DNA of 64,000 nucleotides from Heloderma charlesbogerti. Lineage: Eukaryota > Chordata > Lepidosauria > Squamata > Helodermatidae. The notes under the pieces are model-generated. The model had not been told where the DNA came from, did not search any database, and saw only the letters and a list, made by a program, of their open reading frames with translations. The stretch covers positions 62,001 to 126,000 of the forward strand of contig JANEZZ010001863.1 of assembly GCA_026122225.1 (NCBI GenBank), read 5' to 3'. Shown here piece after piece: positions 1 through 9,152 of this stretch. The position numbers were made by a program, and so were the translations under genes. Each line of letters opens with the position of its first letter. Position 1 is the first letter of the stretch.

Positions 1-382
1 CAGGGAATGCTGCTCCTGTTGAATTTCTGCTTGTTCACATGTCACAGTTTCTGCCAGGAAAAAGGTGGGAAGCCTAGACCAGTTGGAGGGTGCGCTTGAA
101 CTTGTGTTGCCAATTTAAAAACAAAGAAACCTGAAGTTACTCCTGTGGTTTTAACAGTAGTCTGATGCTTCTCCTGGCATGGTTGCTTTTCTGGAATTAT
201 GCTCTCCTTGCTGCTGATCTTTTCCTAGAACCTTCAACCATGTGTAAAATGGCCTCTTTTTCCTTTCCTTTCTGTTCTTTCTTTCACTTTTCTCCCTTCT
301 TTCCTCTAACTTAATATGTTCTCATTATGTTAAAACTCCTGCTGTCCTTTTCAGATTCATTGGGGAATATTGATTGGGTAGA
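1..382. other. Unassigned intergenic sequence
   Basis: No gene or repeat family recognised. Positions 251-313 form an impure pyrimidine-rich (C/T) tract. Confidence 0.4.
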
Positions 383-465
383 TCCAGCATGGCCTGTGGT
401 CAGGAATCCTGGGAGTTGTAGTCCAAAACATCTGGCAGGCACCAGGTTGGGAAAAGGTGTTCTAG
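383..465. mobile_element. FB-A half copy
   Basis: Right arm of the FB-A palindrome: TGGGAGTTGTAGTCCAAAAC followed by CATCTGGCAGGCACCAGGTTG. The left arm is missing or too diverged to see. Confidence 0.6.
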
Positions 466-548
466 ACTCCCAGTGCCACAACATTGGTGTACTTCCAGCA
501 GTGCAGGAATGCGCAGCATGGCCGCCAATGTTGACTTTAATGTTCTAG

Positions 549-589
549 TAGACATAGCTCAATGGTAGAGCACATGCTTTGCATGCAAA
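549..589 (+). mobile_element. tRNA-Ala-headed SINE, piece 1 of 3
   Basis: ATAGCTCAATGGTAGAGCAC is the box A half of a tRNA-Ala-like head, followed by the anticodon arm TTTGCATGCAAA. The unit is cut here by a hAT element and resumes at 2284. Complete relatives lie at 23281-23475 and 60912-61108. Confidence 0.8.
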
Positions 590-999
590 CAGGGATGGTC
601 CTAGGATACATAGTGCCCTGGGCGATGACTGCCTTTGCTGCCTCTGCCCCCCACCCCCAGTCAGCTTTGCCCGGCCACTGAGTGGGTTTATTGGGCCTGC
701 CGCTGTCCCCTACAAGGATCCATGCATATGGGGGCTGTATGCAAGAATTATCACACGCACAGACTACATCTGAGAATTCTCACCTGCAGCTCCTCCTTGC
801 TCTGGAATCAAGCTGAAAGATAAATGTGCTTCCAGACGACCCCTTAGAGCTTATGGCTTTATTATATTATTATTATTTACATAGTGCTTATAGTGTTTAC
901 AATATTTGGAGTGCTAAGAGCTCAGTAACATTGCCTCAAAGTAAAGCTGTGTTCTACTGATTTTTACCTAGTGCAAATGACATTGAAATGGAAAAAGAA

Positions 1000-1342
1000 G
1001 CAGAGTGCCTTGGACTGCAAGAAGAAGATCAAACCAGTCCATACTCCAGGAAACAAAGCCAGACTGCTCACTTGAGGGAAGGATATTAAAGGGAAAACTG
1101 AAGTACTTTGGCCATATAATGAGAAGACAGGATACCCTGGAGAAGATGCTGATGCTAGGGAAAGTGGAAGGCAAAAGGAAGAGGGGCCGACCAAGGGCAA
1201 GATGGATGGATGACATTCTGGAGGTGACGGACTCGACCTGGGGGGAGCTGGGTGTGGCGATGGCCGACAGAAAGCTCTGGCGTGGGCTGGTCCATGAAGT
1301 CACGAAGAGTCGGAAGCAACTGAACGAATAAACAACAACTAA
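1000..1342 (+). mobile_element. RTE-clade LINE 3' end (BovB-like, diverged)
   Basis: The + frame encodes the C-terminal tail typical of BovB: PWTARRRSNQSIL, then FGHIMRRQDTLEK, LMLGKVEGKRKRGRPRARW and VHEVTKSRKQLNE followed by a stop and ACAACAACT. It is related to but clearly distinct from the true BovB copies here, which read RMRWLDSIT and VHGVTKSRTRLND. A second copy of this subtype is at 48464-48655. The element is strongly 5' truncated and non-functional. Confidence 0.8.
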
Positions 1343-1396
1343 AGTAAAGTGAAGGAAGAACAGTTTTATAGTTAGTTCCCAAAGAAGCTGTAGAAC

Positions 1397-2102
1397 TAGA
1401 GCTGTGCACAAATGGCCTCTCAAAATTCCCCAGCCTATTTGTGGGCAGAGAAATGGGGGGGGGGAATTTCACCAAATTTCTCCTAGGGGAGGAGAAATGC
1501 TCCGACAGTTTCTCACAGATAGGGCTCATCATTGGCAGGGGTTGTAGCAGAGCTTCCTTCCTTCCTTCCTTTCCTGAGGGTTTCTGGCTTATTGCACTGC
1601 TTCTGTAGGTGACAACAGCATCAACTGTGTTGAGGCTTCCACTGTTCTGAGGCAGAATTTTGAATTTCTTTTGGTGGTATGTTTGAGCTTACCTAATCCC
1701 TGCAAGATGGTCGAGGGTGCTGTGTGTGTTTTTTCTCTCTCTCTTGCACATCTTTCTATTGCTCTGCAGCCTCCCAGGCCACTTGCACTTCCTGAACTGA
1801 AAGAGCCCCATGGGAGGAATCGACTCACGATGTCTTCCTCATGATGGCTTTAACTGAAGTGCGGGAAGCCGAGGAGGCTACACGCTGCCACAGAGATGAC
1901 TGTACAATGACAGGCAGGGCACTCAGGCACACTCCTCAGCCACCTCACATGTAAGGTAAGCACAAGAACCCCAAGCCCAACCCATCAGAATTTCTCCAAA
2001 ATTTCTCCTCGTTTGAATTTCTTTTTGAAAGCAACGTCTCTTCTATCAAACTGAATGAGAACAGTCGAAAAAAATGTGGGAGAAATTGTCGGCACAGCAC
2101 TA
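1397..2102. mobile_element. hAT-like element nested in the 590-2283 hAT
   Basis: Its ends are TAGAGCTGTGCAC and, inverted, TAGTGCTGTGCC. The flanking 8-mers TGTAGAAC and CGTGGAAC match at 6 of 8 positions, as expected for an old target duplication. The interior has A-rich and purine-rich arms (GGAGAAAT and ATTTCTCC) near both ends and a short TTCC repeat near 1557. No coding sequence was recognised. Confidence 0.55.
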
Positions 2103-2283
2103 CGTGGAACCTTGAAAAAAAGGTTACAGACACTTGCCTTTTTTGCCACCCTAGCTCACTGCACACAGTACATTCAAAAGCACAGCCACTGAGCTCAGCT
2201 CGGCAGCCCCCTCAGCTCAGTGACCTCTTCTGCTTGGCACCCCAGGCGACCACCCAGCTTGCCCACCCCCAAGGACGGCCCTG

Positions 2284-2405
2284 CATGCAAAACGTCCCAG
2301 GTTTAATTGGTGGTGACTCCAGTTAAAGAATAATTAGGTAGCTGGTGATGTGAAAGAGCTCAGAAAACTGCTACCACCAGTCAGACAGCCAAAACTGGGC
2401 AAGGT
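2284..2405 (+). mobile_element. tRNA-Ala-headed SINE, piece 2 of 3
   Basis: Resumes at the duplicated CATGCAAA with a box B-like stretch (CCCAGGTTTAATTGG) and the SINE body (CTGCTACCACCAGTCAGAC, AAAACTGGG). It is cut again by the hAT-E copy that begins at 2406. Confidence 0.7.
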
Positions 2406-2809
2406 CAGCAGTGTTGAACTTCTTTCAGCCTATTTTAGCCTAAAGTCTTAGGAGAGGCATTTCAACCTTTTAGAATGGGGAAGAAATTGCACAAAAGCCG
2501 GGAAAACACCAAATGAAAAGTGGCTGGGAGTGGGGAGGGGAAACCCAGGGGGTGGGATTGGGACACCAGGCAGGTGCAGAGATGCCTGCCAGGCCCAAGG
2601 TTCAACCAGTGGAGGCTGGTGGCTCCGATGTCAGTGGGGAAGTGAATCTGCTCCAGGTTTCAGTCAGAACTCTAAAGGAGCTGTCCAAGGTGCAGAAGCA
2701 CCTTGGACGGCTCCTTTGGAGTTCTGACTGGTCCGGACTGAAAGCCAGAGCAGATTCACTGCCTCACTGACACTGGAGCCACCAGCCTCCACTGCATTCA
2801 ACACCCCTG
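2406..2809 (+). mobile_element. hAT-E copy inserted in the same SINE
   Basis: Family E body: TTAGGAGAGGCATTTCAACC, then TTTTAGAATGGGG and GCACAAAAGCCGGGAAA. The ends resemble CAGGGGTG...GAACTTCTTTCAGCC, with GGTTCAAC/ACACCCCTG at the right. An FB-C element lies in its last 20 bp. Other copies: 34796-35450, 43036-43358 and 63612-64000. Confidence 0.7.
2607..2794. mobile_element. FB-C palindromic hAT MITE
   Basis: Inverted arms open with CAGTGGAGGCTGGTGGCTCC and close with the complement. They enclose mirrored blocks (CTCCAGGTTTCAGTCAGAAC and AAGGAGCTGTCCAAGGTGCA). The flanks GGTTCAAC (2599-2606) and CATTCAAC (2795-2802) agree at 6 of 8, fitting an 8 bp hAT target duplication. It sits within hAT-E. 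Confidence 0.8.
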
Positions 2810-2866
2810 AGCTAGATGGACAAACTGCCTGTCTTGCTGGATATGGGAAGAAGCGCTTCTTAAGGG
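2810..2866 (+). mobile_element. tRNA-Ala-headed SINE, piece 3 of 3
   Basis: AGCTAGATGGACAAACTGCC followed by GGATATGGGAAGAAGCGCTT matches the 3' part of the SINE seen elsewhere (GCTAGATGG... and TATAAGGC..GCTTC). It completes one SINE spread over about 2.3 kb. Confidence 0.6.
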
Positions 2867-2892
2867 AACCTGGTCCCAGACCTTTCAGGGCA

Positions 2893-3003
2893 TCCTTCTG
2901 CAACCTAGCACTCTCCAGAGGTTTTGAACAACAGCCCTCAGAATTCCTGAGCAGTAGCCATGACGGATGGGAGCTGAAGCCCAAAACATTTCAAGGGCAC
3001 CGG
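2893..3003. mobile_element. FB-A, degenerate copy
   Basis: Both arms are visible but worn: CACTCTCCAGAGGTTTTGAA on the left, GGATGGGAGCTGAAGCCCAA and AACATTTCAAGGGCACCGGG on the right. Confidence 0.5.
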
Positions 3004-3135
3004 GTTTAAGCACTTAAAACATCATAACCTTGGACCGAGCCCAGGAAGAAACTGGTAGCCAATGAAGACGCCTTCATACAACGGTGTGAGATAGAAGAAT
3101 CGGAACAGCTAGCCCCAGATATTAATTTGACACAG
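3004..3135 (-). mobile_element. L2 LINE fragment
   Basis: AACCTTGGACCGAGCCCAGG followed by AAGAAACTGGTAGCCAATGA is the reverse complement of a motif found in reptile L2 copies. Confidence 0.5.
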
Positions 3136-3140
3136 CCACT

Positions 3141-3226
3141 TATAGAGTCATAGAGTCATAGAAGAGTAGGGTTGGAAGGGGCCTACAAGGCCATCGAGTC
3201 CAACCCCCTGCTCAATGCAGGAATCA
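3141..3226 (-). mobile_element. CR1 LINE 3' end
   Basis: Reverse complement of the CR1 terminus: repeated AGAGTCATAG tail, AGTAGGGTTGGAAGGGGCCT, then CATCGAGTCCAACCCCCTGC. It matches the 3' end of the longer CR1 at 57253-58222. Confidence 0.85.
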
Positions 3227-3230
3227 CTTT

Positions 3231-3255
3231 TGCTGGTTCACTTTTTGAACCAGCA
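3231..3255. repeat. Perfect 10 bp inverted repeat
   Basis: TGCTGGTTCA and TGAACCAGCA are separated by 5 bases, directly after a CR1 end. Function unknown. Confidence 0.6.
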
Positions 3256-3359
3256 GATATTTCTGAACCATCTTCAAAGGCTGAAGAGCCATTACAGCCA
3301 TTCGGTCTAGACAGATTGCCCACGACTCAGGCAGGAATGTCTGCAAAGTGGTCCAAAGC

Positions 3360-3735
3360 AGTGGTGTAGTGGTACATTTTGTAGTGGAGGCGATCATCAC
3401 AACAGTCCCCACAGCCACACCCCCAAGGAGAGTCCAAAACCGCAGGCAGCTGGGTTGATCCCTAACAACAAACCAGTTCTAGCAGTTTTCATATCCACCA
3501 GGAGCAGCTCTTTTGTAACGCTAATGGGGCTTAATTGCCCATTCAAGATCAAGCCACCCCAGAACACCTTGCATTACAACAAGGAACAATATATTGCTGC
3601 TGGGAAAATTCATTCCCCCCACCCTCCATTAAGCTCAGAGGGAATGGGGAATTCTGAGGGGGGTGGCAGATGGCATCAGCATCCCTGCTAATAAAGAAGC
3701 GCCAGCCACCACATCCCTGTGAGCCCAGGCTCTGC
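3360..3735 (+). mobile_element. hAT-L copy (putative hAT-like)
   Basis: Homologous by eye to 49398-49745. Shared blocks: CAGTGGTGTAGTGG start, CCAAGGAGAGTC, TTCA(A/G)A..CAAGCCACCCCA, CAATATATTG, AAGCTCAGAGGGAA and GGCATCCCTGCT. No coding sequence. Superfamily is inferred from the CAGTGGTGTAG start only. Confidence 0.55.
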
Positions 3736-4121
3736 TACTGCTGGCACAAGCCTTTCGAGACTCGGATTGCACTGCTGAAGTGCTTGTTGACCACCTCCTA
3801 TTCATATCCAATAAAGCAGGAATAGAAGAAGCAGCAGCAGAAGAAGAAACGCGGCTGGAGGTGGGTGGGCGAGAAATGGTTTTCCCAGGATAAAACACCC
3901 TGGGGTGAATAGGGGATTCTCCCCCCCCCCTGCAAATAACATATTTCAAGGGAGAAGTTTTTATCAAGACAAAAGGGGAGGGGAGGAAAGGCTTCAATTG
4001 CCTCCCCACCTGCTGATCCTGAGAATTACCAGCCCCACCCTGAGCAGCAGCTATCTGCATTTTTAAAGAACGTGCACGCTTAGTCCAAAGATGCATTTAA
4101 TGTCCTGCTTGTTTGGCCCTA
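3736..4121. other. Unassigned sequence
   Basis: No gene or family recognised. A run of ten C bases lies near 3922. Confidence 0.4.
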
Positions 4122-4270
4122 AGGCAGGCTTCTCCAATCGGGAGCCCTCCTGAAGTGTTGGGCTACAACTCCCAGCATGCCCCAGCCAGGGCATGGGGCA
4201 AGCTGTGTGGGGGATGCTGGGAGTTGTAGTCCAACACATCTGGAGGGCTCCAGGTGGGGAAGGCTGCTCT
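4122..4270. mobile_element. FB-A, both arms
   Basis: Left arm GCTACAACTCCCAGCATGCC, right arm ATGCTGGGAGTTGTAGTCCA, then ACATCTGGAGGGCTCCAGGT. The left arm resembles the ZNF143/Staf recognition motif. Confidence 0.75.
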
Positions 4271-4276
4271 GAAGTC

Positions 4277-4625
4277 AGAGCTGGCTCCAGGTTTTGGAGG
4301 GCTGTAGGACAAGGCAGCTTCAATGGCACCCTCCCTCACCGAGTCTCCCTTCTCACTGCCATTGCCATTCTCATCATTGCTCCCACTTGCTTGCTAGGCA
4401 CAGACAGAGAGCCAGTAAGTAAGGCAGTGGCATCTGCTTCTCCTTCTTCTCACCCCCAGTGTTGTCTGCGCCAGAGCAAGAGGCAGATTTGTACTTACGA
4501 AGGTTGTACTTGCAGGTTGTACTTACAAAGAGGAGGAGCATTTCCAGGGCCCTTGTTAGTGGGCCCCTGCTGGGTGTGGGCCCTCAGCAGGTGCCCAACG
4601 ATGCCTACCCTTGGCACCGGCCCTG
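4277..4625 (+). mobile_element. hAT-D, fullest copy
   Basis: Starts CAGAGCTGGCTCCAGGTTTT and ends CCTTGGCACCGGCCCTG. The interior has GGGCCCCTGCTGGGTGTGGG near the right end. No open frame of interest. Other copies: 29855-30806, 39381-39740, 44467-44731 and 51336-51730. The copy at 44467 has a perfect 8 bp target duplication, which supports the hAT assignment. Confidence 0.75.
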
Positions 4626-4880
4626 TTGGGGGAGGCTGATCTAGAGCATCGCACACACAGCCCTGGATGTGGCTTATGACAAAATGGGGCATGGTTTAGC
4701 CTAGGCTTGGGACTTGGAAAGTCCCACTCATTTTTAATGGGGGAAAATTAAGCCCAAGTTTCACTCTGCCTTTAAAATCAATGGGGGATAAAGTGCTTGT
4801 GTTTTTTTTTAAGCATTAGATCTAGAGACAGACTTTGTGAGGTGAGAGCTTAAGGATATATATGTAGTGCTGCAATCCTC
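4626..4880 (+). repeat. Segment shared with 44740-44995
   Basis: The two stretches match closely in the same orientation, for example GATCTAGAGCATCGCACACA, CAGCCCTGGATGTGGCTTAT and TTAAGGATATATATG. Both follow a hAT-D copy. This is either a local duplication some 40 kb apart or an old repeat. Confidence 0.75.
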
Positions 4881-4892
4881 AGCAGGTTGCAA

Positions 4893-4995
4893 TGGTGGCA
4901 GGGTTGAGCATGACGACCGGGCTCTTGTCAGTGGGCCCCTGGTGGGGTGGGGGCCCTTTGGCAGGTTTCCCGGCCATGCCGACCCATGAAGCTGG
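4893..4995 (+). mobile_element. hAT-D fragment
   Basis: Right-hand part of hAT-D: GGGCTCTTGTCAGTGGGCCC, GGCAGGTTTCCCGGCCATGC and CTGGCCCTG. Confidence 0.6.
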
Positions 4996-5009
4996 CCCTG
5001 CGTAAGGTG

Positions 5010-5372
5010 TCGAGAAAGAGTCCTTTGGCTTAATTTGATGTATTGTTTTGTAATTGTAAGAGAGCCAGTGTAGTGTAGTGGTGAGAGTGACGGACTGGGA
5101 GCTGGGAGATCCGGGTTCTAGTCCCCACTTGGCCATGGAAGCTCACTGGGTGACTTTGGGCCAGTCACAGACTCTCAGCCCAACCTACCTCACAGGGCTG
5201 TTGTTGTGAGGATACAACAGTGAGGAGGAGGATAATGTAAGCCACCTTGAGTTCCTTGCGAGAGGGAGAAAGGCGGGGTATAAATGCAATAAATAAATAA
5301 ATAAAATAATTTGTTGTAAAGTGCTTTGGCATTTTAAAAATGGGAAGCAGTATATAAATATTCCCAAACAGA
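5010..5372 (+). mobile_element. L2 LINE 3' tail split by a SINE
   Basis: TTTGATGTATTGTTTTGTAA (left) and TAAAGTGCTTTGGCATTTTA followed by AGCAGTATATAAATA (right) form one LINE tail interrupted by the SINE at 5061-5321. Confidence 0.55.
5061..5321 (+). mobile_element. CORE/MIR-like tRNA SINE, complete
   Basis: A tRNA-like head (AGTGTAGTGGTGAGAGTGAC as box A, GGTTCTAGTCC as box B) leads into a CORE-like body, GGTGACTTTGGGCCAGTCAC and CCTACCTCACAGGGCTGTTG, and ends in GGTATAAATGCAATAAATAAA. The body resembles vertebrate MIR/CORE-SINEs. The tail suggests mobilisation by an L2-type LINE (inference). Confidence 0.85.
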
Positions 5373-5418
5373 TAAATGAATAAATTCTGTGTTTCAGGCC
5401 GCTGTTAATGCCCTGGAG

Positions 5419-7690
5419 GTTGTTGTTGTTCAGTCGTTAAGTCGTGTCCGACTCTTCGTGACCCCATGGACCACAGCACGCCAGTCCTTCCTGTCCTCCG
5501 CTCTCTCCCGGAGTGTGCTCAAGTTCATATTCATTGCATTGGTGATGCTATCCAGCCATCTCATCCTCTGCCGTCCCCTTCTCCTTTTCCCTTCAATCTT
5601 TCCCAGCATCAGGGTCTTTTCCAGGGAGTTTTCTCTTCGCATTAGGTGCCAAAATATTTGAGCTTCAGCTTCAGTATCTGTCCTTCCAATGAGCAGCCAG
5701 GGTTGATTTCCTTTAGGATGGACTGATTTGACCTCCTTGCTGTCCAGGGGACTCCTAAGAGTCTTCTCCAGCACCACAGTTCAAAAGCATCAATTCTTCG
5801 GCGTTCAGCCTTCCTTACAGTCCAGCTCTCACATAGAGAGAGCACTATCATGGCTATCAGGGACAGTCAGATCTTTCCTGTATAGTTCTTCAGTGTATTC
5901 TTTCCACCTCTTCTTAATCTTATCTGCTTCTGTTAAGTCCCTGCCTTCTTTGTCCTTTATCATGCCCATCTTTGCACAAAACGTTCCCTTGAGATTTCCG
6001 ATTTTCTTGAAAAGAACTCTAGTCTTTCCCATTCTATTGTTCATGATTTATTTGCATTGTTCATTTAAGAACGCCTTCTTGTCTCTCCTTGCTGTTCTCT
6101 GGAATTCTGCATTCAGTTGGATATATCTTCCCCTTTCTCCCTTGCTTTTCGCTTCCCTTCTTTCCTCAGGTACTTGTAAAGCCTCATCAGACAGCCACTT
6201 TGCTTTCTTGCATTTCCTTTTCTTTGGGATGGATTTCGTTGCTGCCTCCTGAACAATGTTACGGACCCTCGTCCATAGTTCCTCAGGCACTCTGTCTATC
6301 AGATCAAATCCCTTAAATCTATTTGTCACCTCCACTGTATATTCATAAGGGATATGATTTTGGTCATACCTGAATGGTTTAGTGGTTTTCCCTATGTTCT
6401 TCAATTTAAACCGAAATTCTGCAAGAAGCAGCTCATGATCTGAGCCACAGTCAGCTCCAGGTCTTGTTTTTACTGACTGTATGGAGCTTCTCCATCTTTG
6501 GCTGCAAAGTACATAATCAATCTGATTTCGATATTGACCATCTGGTGATGTCCATGTGTAGAGTCGCCTCTTGTGCTGTTGGAAAAGTGTTTGCTATGAT
6601 CAGCGTGTTCTTTTGGCAAAACTCTATTAGCCTTTGTCCTGCTTCATTTTGTACACCAAGGCCATGCTTGCCTGTTATCCTGGTTATTTCTTGTTTTCCT
6701 ACTTTAGCATTCCAATCCCCTATGATGAAAAGGACATCTTTTTTTAGTGTTAGTTCTAGAAGGTGTTGTAGGTCTTCATAGAACCGATCAACCTCAGCTT
6801 CTTCGGCCTCAGTGGTTGGGGCATAGACTTGAATTACTGTGATGTTGAATGGTTTGCCTTGGATTCGTACTGAGATCATTCTGTCGTTTTTGAGATTGTA
6901 CCCCAGGACTGCTTTTCCCACCCTTTTGTTGACTATGAGTGCTACTCCATTTCTTCTAAGGGATTCTTGCCCACAGTAGTAGATATGACTGATGGTCACC
7001 TGAATTACATTCGCCTATGCTTGTCCATTTTAGTTCGCTGATTCCCAAGATGTCGATGTTCAATCTTGCCATCTCATGTTTGACCACCTCCAGCTTACCT
7101 TGATTCATTGATCTGACATTCCAGGTTCCTAAACAATATTGTTCTTTACAGCATCGGATTTTCTTTTCACCACCACACACATCCACAGCTGAGTGTCCTT
7201 TCAGGTTTGGCCCAGCCGCTTCACTCTTTCTGGTGCTACTTGGAAATACCCTCTGCTCTTCCCCAGTAGCATATTGGACACCTTCCGACCTGAGGGGCTC
7301 ATCTTCCGGCGTCATATCTTTTAGCCTTGTGATACGTTCCATGGGGTTTTCTTGGCAAGAATACTGGAGTGGGTTGCCATTTCCTTCTCCAATGGACCAC
7401 ATTTTGTCAGAACTCTCCGCCATGACCTGTCCATCTTGGGTGGCCCTGCATGGCATAGCTTATGGCTTCACTGAGTGACACAAGCCCCTTTGCCACAACA
7501 AGGCAGTGATCCATGAAGGGTCCCCTGGAGGAGGGCTGGATAAAAAAACATACCACAGGGGATGACCCGAGTCCAACCATGTAAACAGAAATTCCCAGGA
7601 CGGCTGTGGCGTCACATGGTCTGTCTGTGCCATCCTTTCTCATAGGAGTATACCTATAAATATGATTGCTAACTGATTGGGTGGAAGGGG
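5419..7690 (-). mobile_element. BovB (RTE) LINE with its reverse transcriptase core deleted
   Basis: Read on the - strand. The 5' region encodes GNGNPLQYSCQENPM, then the AP-endonuclease: GTWNVRSMNQGKLEVV near 7100, VIQVYAPTTEAEEAEVD, IIGDWNAKVG near 6710, QIDYVLCSQRW and a SDHELLLAEF block near 6440. Next comes the linker with NRMGKTRVLFKKI. At about 5846 the frame jumps straight to the C-terminal ESWTVRKAERRRIDAFELWC, so the palm with its YADD motif is absent. The element ends in VTKSRTRLND and an AAC-type tail. Frameshifts lie near 6990 and 5648. The 5' limit (about 7690) is uncertain. It cannot move itself. Confidence 0.9.
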
Positions 7691-8428
7691 GAACATGGTT
7701 CGGCTTGCCCTTTGTACCTTCCATGGAAGCTTGCAGAGCAGAGACCAACGGGCAAAGCCAAGGAGATGGGCGCCCATGAACACGGTGGTGCCCCTATAGC
7801 TGGACCTACAGCCCAGCTATTCCAAATGGCCATCCAGAGAGCAGCAGGTGATGGGGGCAGTGTCAAGGAGGCCCGATATCAGCACCTGGGCCAGTATGGG
7901 CAGGAAGACCCCCACCCTGAGGCCGCTGGCTGCAGCACCCTTTCTTCTTATTTTAAAAAGCTGATTAGAGCTAGGGGGCAGCTGGTAGGGCATGTGGTGT
8001 GTGCTTACAAATCCTCGTGTTATTGTTTTTACTTTGCAAAGACATTGTTCTTTTCTACAACACAAGAGCGCAGCAGAAAGCAAACTCCATTTTAATCCTC
8101 CAGCCATGATTTAAGTGAATTTAAAATGCGAAACTGCACATGCTCAGCGTATTTCTTTTTCATTATCAGGCTTTGCGAACAGTTCTTTGTTGCTGCATGA
8201 ACATCATGAACCAGCTGTGTTGGTCCCTGTGGTGTCATCTGCTCCGGCTGGTGGTGGCCTCTGCAGGGTCTTTCCATGCAAGCTCGGCTATCCAAGGTTG
8301 TTTAATTGGAGATAGATTGACCTTGGGGCTTTCTGAATGAAGGCAGAAAACGTGTTGTTCCAATGGAGCTACAGCGCACCCCTGGAAAAATCCACACTTT
8401 CTGCACACCAACCTGTCATTCAAGTCAC
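7691..8428. other. Unassigned sequence
   Basis: No gene supported. Short frames here show no family signature. Parts may be old DNA transposon sequence. Confidence 0.4.
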
Positions 8429-8552
8429 CTTTTCCACAACCCAGCACCCTCTGGATGTGTGTTGGACTGCAACTCCCATCATGCCCAGCCAGGCTGGGCA
8501 TGATGGGAGTTGCAGTCCAACACACATCCAGGGGGCCCCAGGTTGGGGAAAC
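8429..8552. mobile_element. FB-A, perfect palindrome
   Basis: Arms at 8453-8490 and 8492-8529 are exact reverse complements over 38 bp, with a single-base spacer. Each carries GGACTGCAACTCCCATCATG or its complement. The right flank CCCCAGGTTGGGGAAA matches other copies. Confidence 0.85.
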
Positions 8553-8583
8553 GGTGGTAGAAAAGTACCCTTTCCCCTTCTTT

Positions 8584-8690
8584 ATATATATATATGTTTG
8601 TGTGTGTGTGTGTGTGTATAAATATATAATATATTAATTATAATATATATATGTGTGTGTGTGTATAAATATATATTAATTATAATATAT
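8584..8690. repeat. TA and TG microsatellites
   Basis: Alternating TATATA, GTGTGTGTGTGT (about 8597-8618) and further TATA/GTGT runs to 8690. Confidence 0.85.
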
Positions 8691-8691
8691 T

Positions 8692-8792
8692 TGTTGTTCA
8701 GTCATTCAGTCGTGTCCGACTCTTCGTGACCCCATGGACCATAGCATGCCAGGCCTTCCTGTCCTCCGCTCTCTCCCGGAGGGTGACCATCA
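8692..8792 (-). mobile_element. BovB 3' end fragment
   Basis: Reverse complement encodes ERAEDRKAWHAMVHGVTKSRTRLND; the AAC tail reads TTGTTGTTCAGTC on the + strand. Confidence 0.9.
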
Positions 8793-8826
8793 TATCTACT
8801 ATTGTGGGCAAGAATCCCTTAGAATT

Positions 8827-8828
<2 letters not shown>

Positions 8829-8873
<45 letters not shown>
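8829..8873. repeat. (TA)n microsatellite
   Basis: About 22 uninterrupted TA units. Confidence 0.95.
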
Positions 8874-8874
<1 letters not shown>

Positions 8875-9006
8875 CCCCAAACCTTTGCTAGCCAATCCGG
8901 CCTTAAGAAATGATGGGGGGGGGTGCAGAGGGTGAAGTTGCGAATGGAACCCCTTTCCAGGTCGACGTGGCCCGGGCTGCAGAGTGGATCTCAGACAAGA
9001 AGGAGG

Positions 9007-9152
9007 TATAGAATCACAGGGTTGGAAGCGCCCTCCAAGACCATCGAGCCCAACCCCCTGTTCAATGCAGGAAGCCTGATTCCCAGGCAGCGCCCCATCC
9101 AGGCGGTGACCAGGGCTGACCCCGCTTAGCGTGCGAGATCAGACGAGATCGG
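9007..9152 (-). mobile_element. 5S rRNA-CR1 composite SINE, copy 1
   Basis: On the - strand, 9152-9073 resembles the middle and 3' part of 5S rRNA (GATCTCGTCTGATCTCGCAC, then the GGGGCGCTGCCTGGGAATC region, box C worn). It joins directly to a CR1-like 3' end (9070-9007: AGGGGGTTGGGCTCGATGG, CAACCCTGTGATTCTATA). Copy 2 at 41131-41285 has the same junction, CAGGAAGCCTGATTCCCAGG. It lies at the edge of the PRKCH CpG island. Confidence 0.8.

Larger units (their letters stand above)
590..2283. mobile_element. Non-autonomous hAT transposon inserted in a SINE
   Basis: The left end is CAGGGATGGTCCTAGG. The right end reads CCCCCAAGGACGGCCCTG, its inverted counterpart. A perfect 8 bp target duplication CATGCAAA (582-589 and 2284-2291) brackets it and comes from the anticodon arm of the interrupted SINE. 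Eight-bp duplications and CAGGG ends are typical of the hAT superfamily. No transposase frame was recognised. About 1 kb of the interior belongs to two later insertions, an RTE tail and another hAT-like element. Confidence 0.85.
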
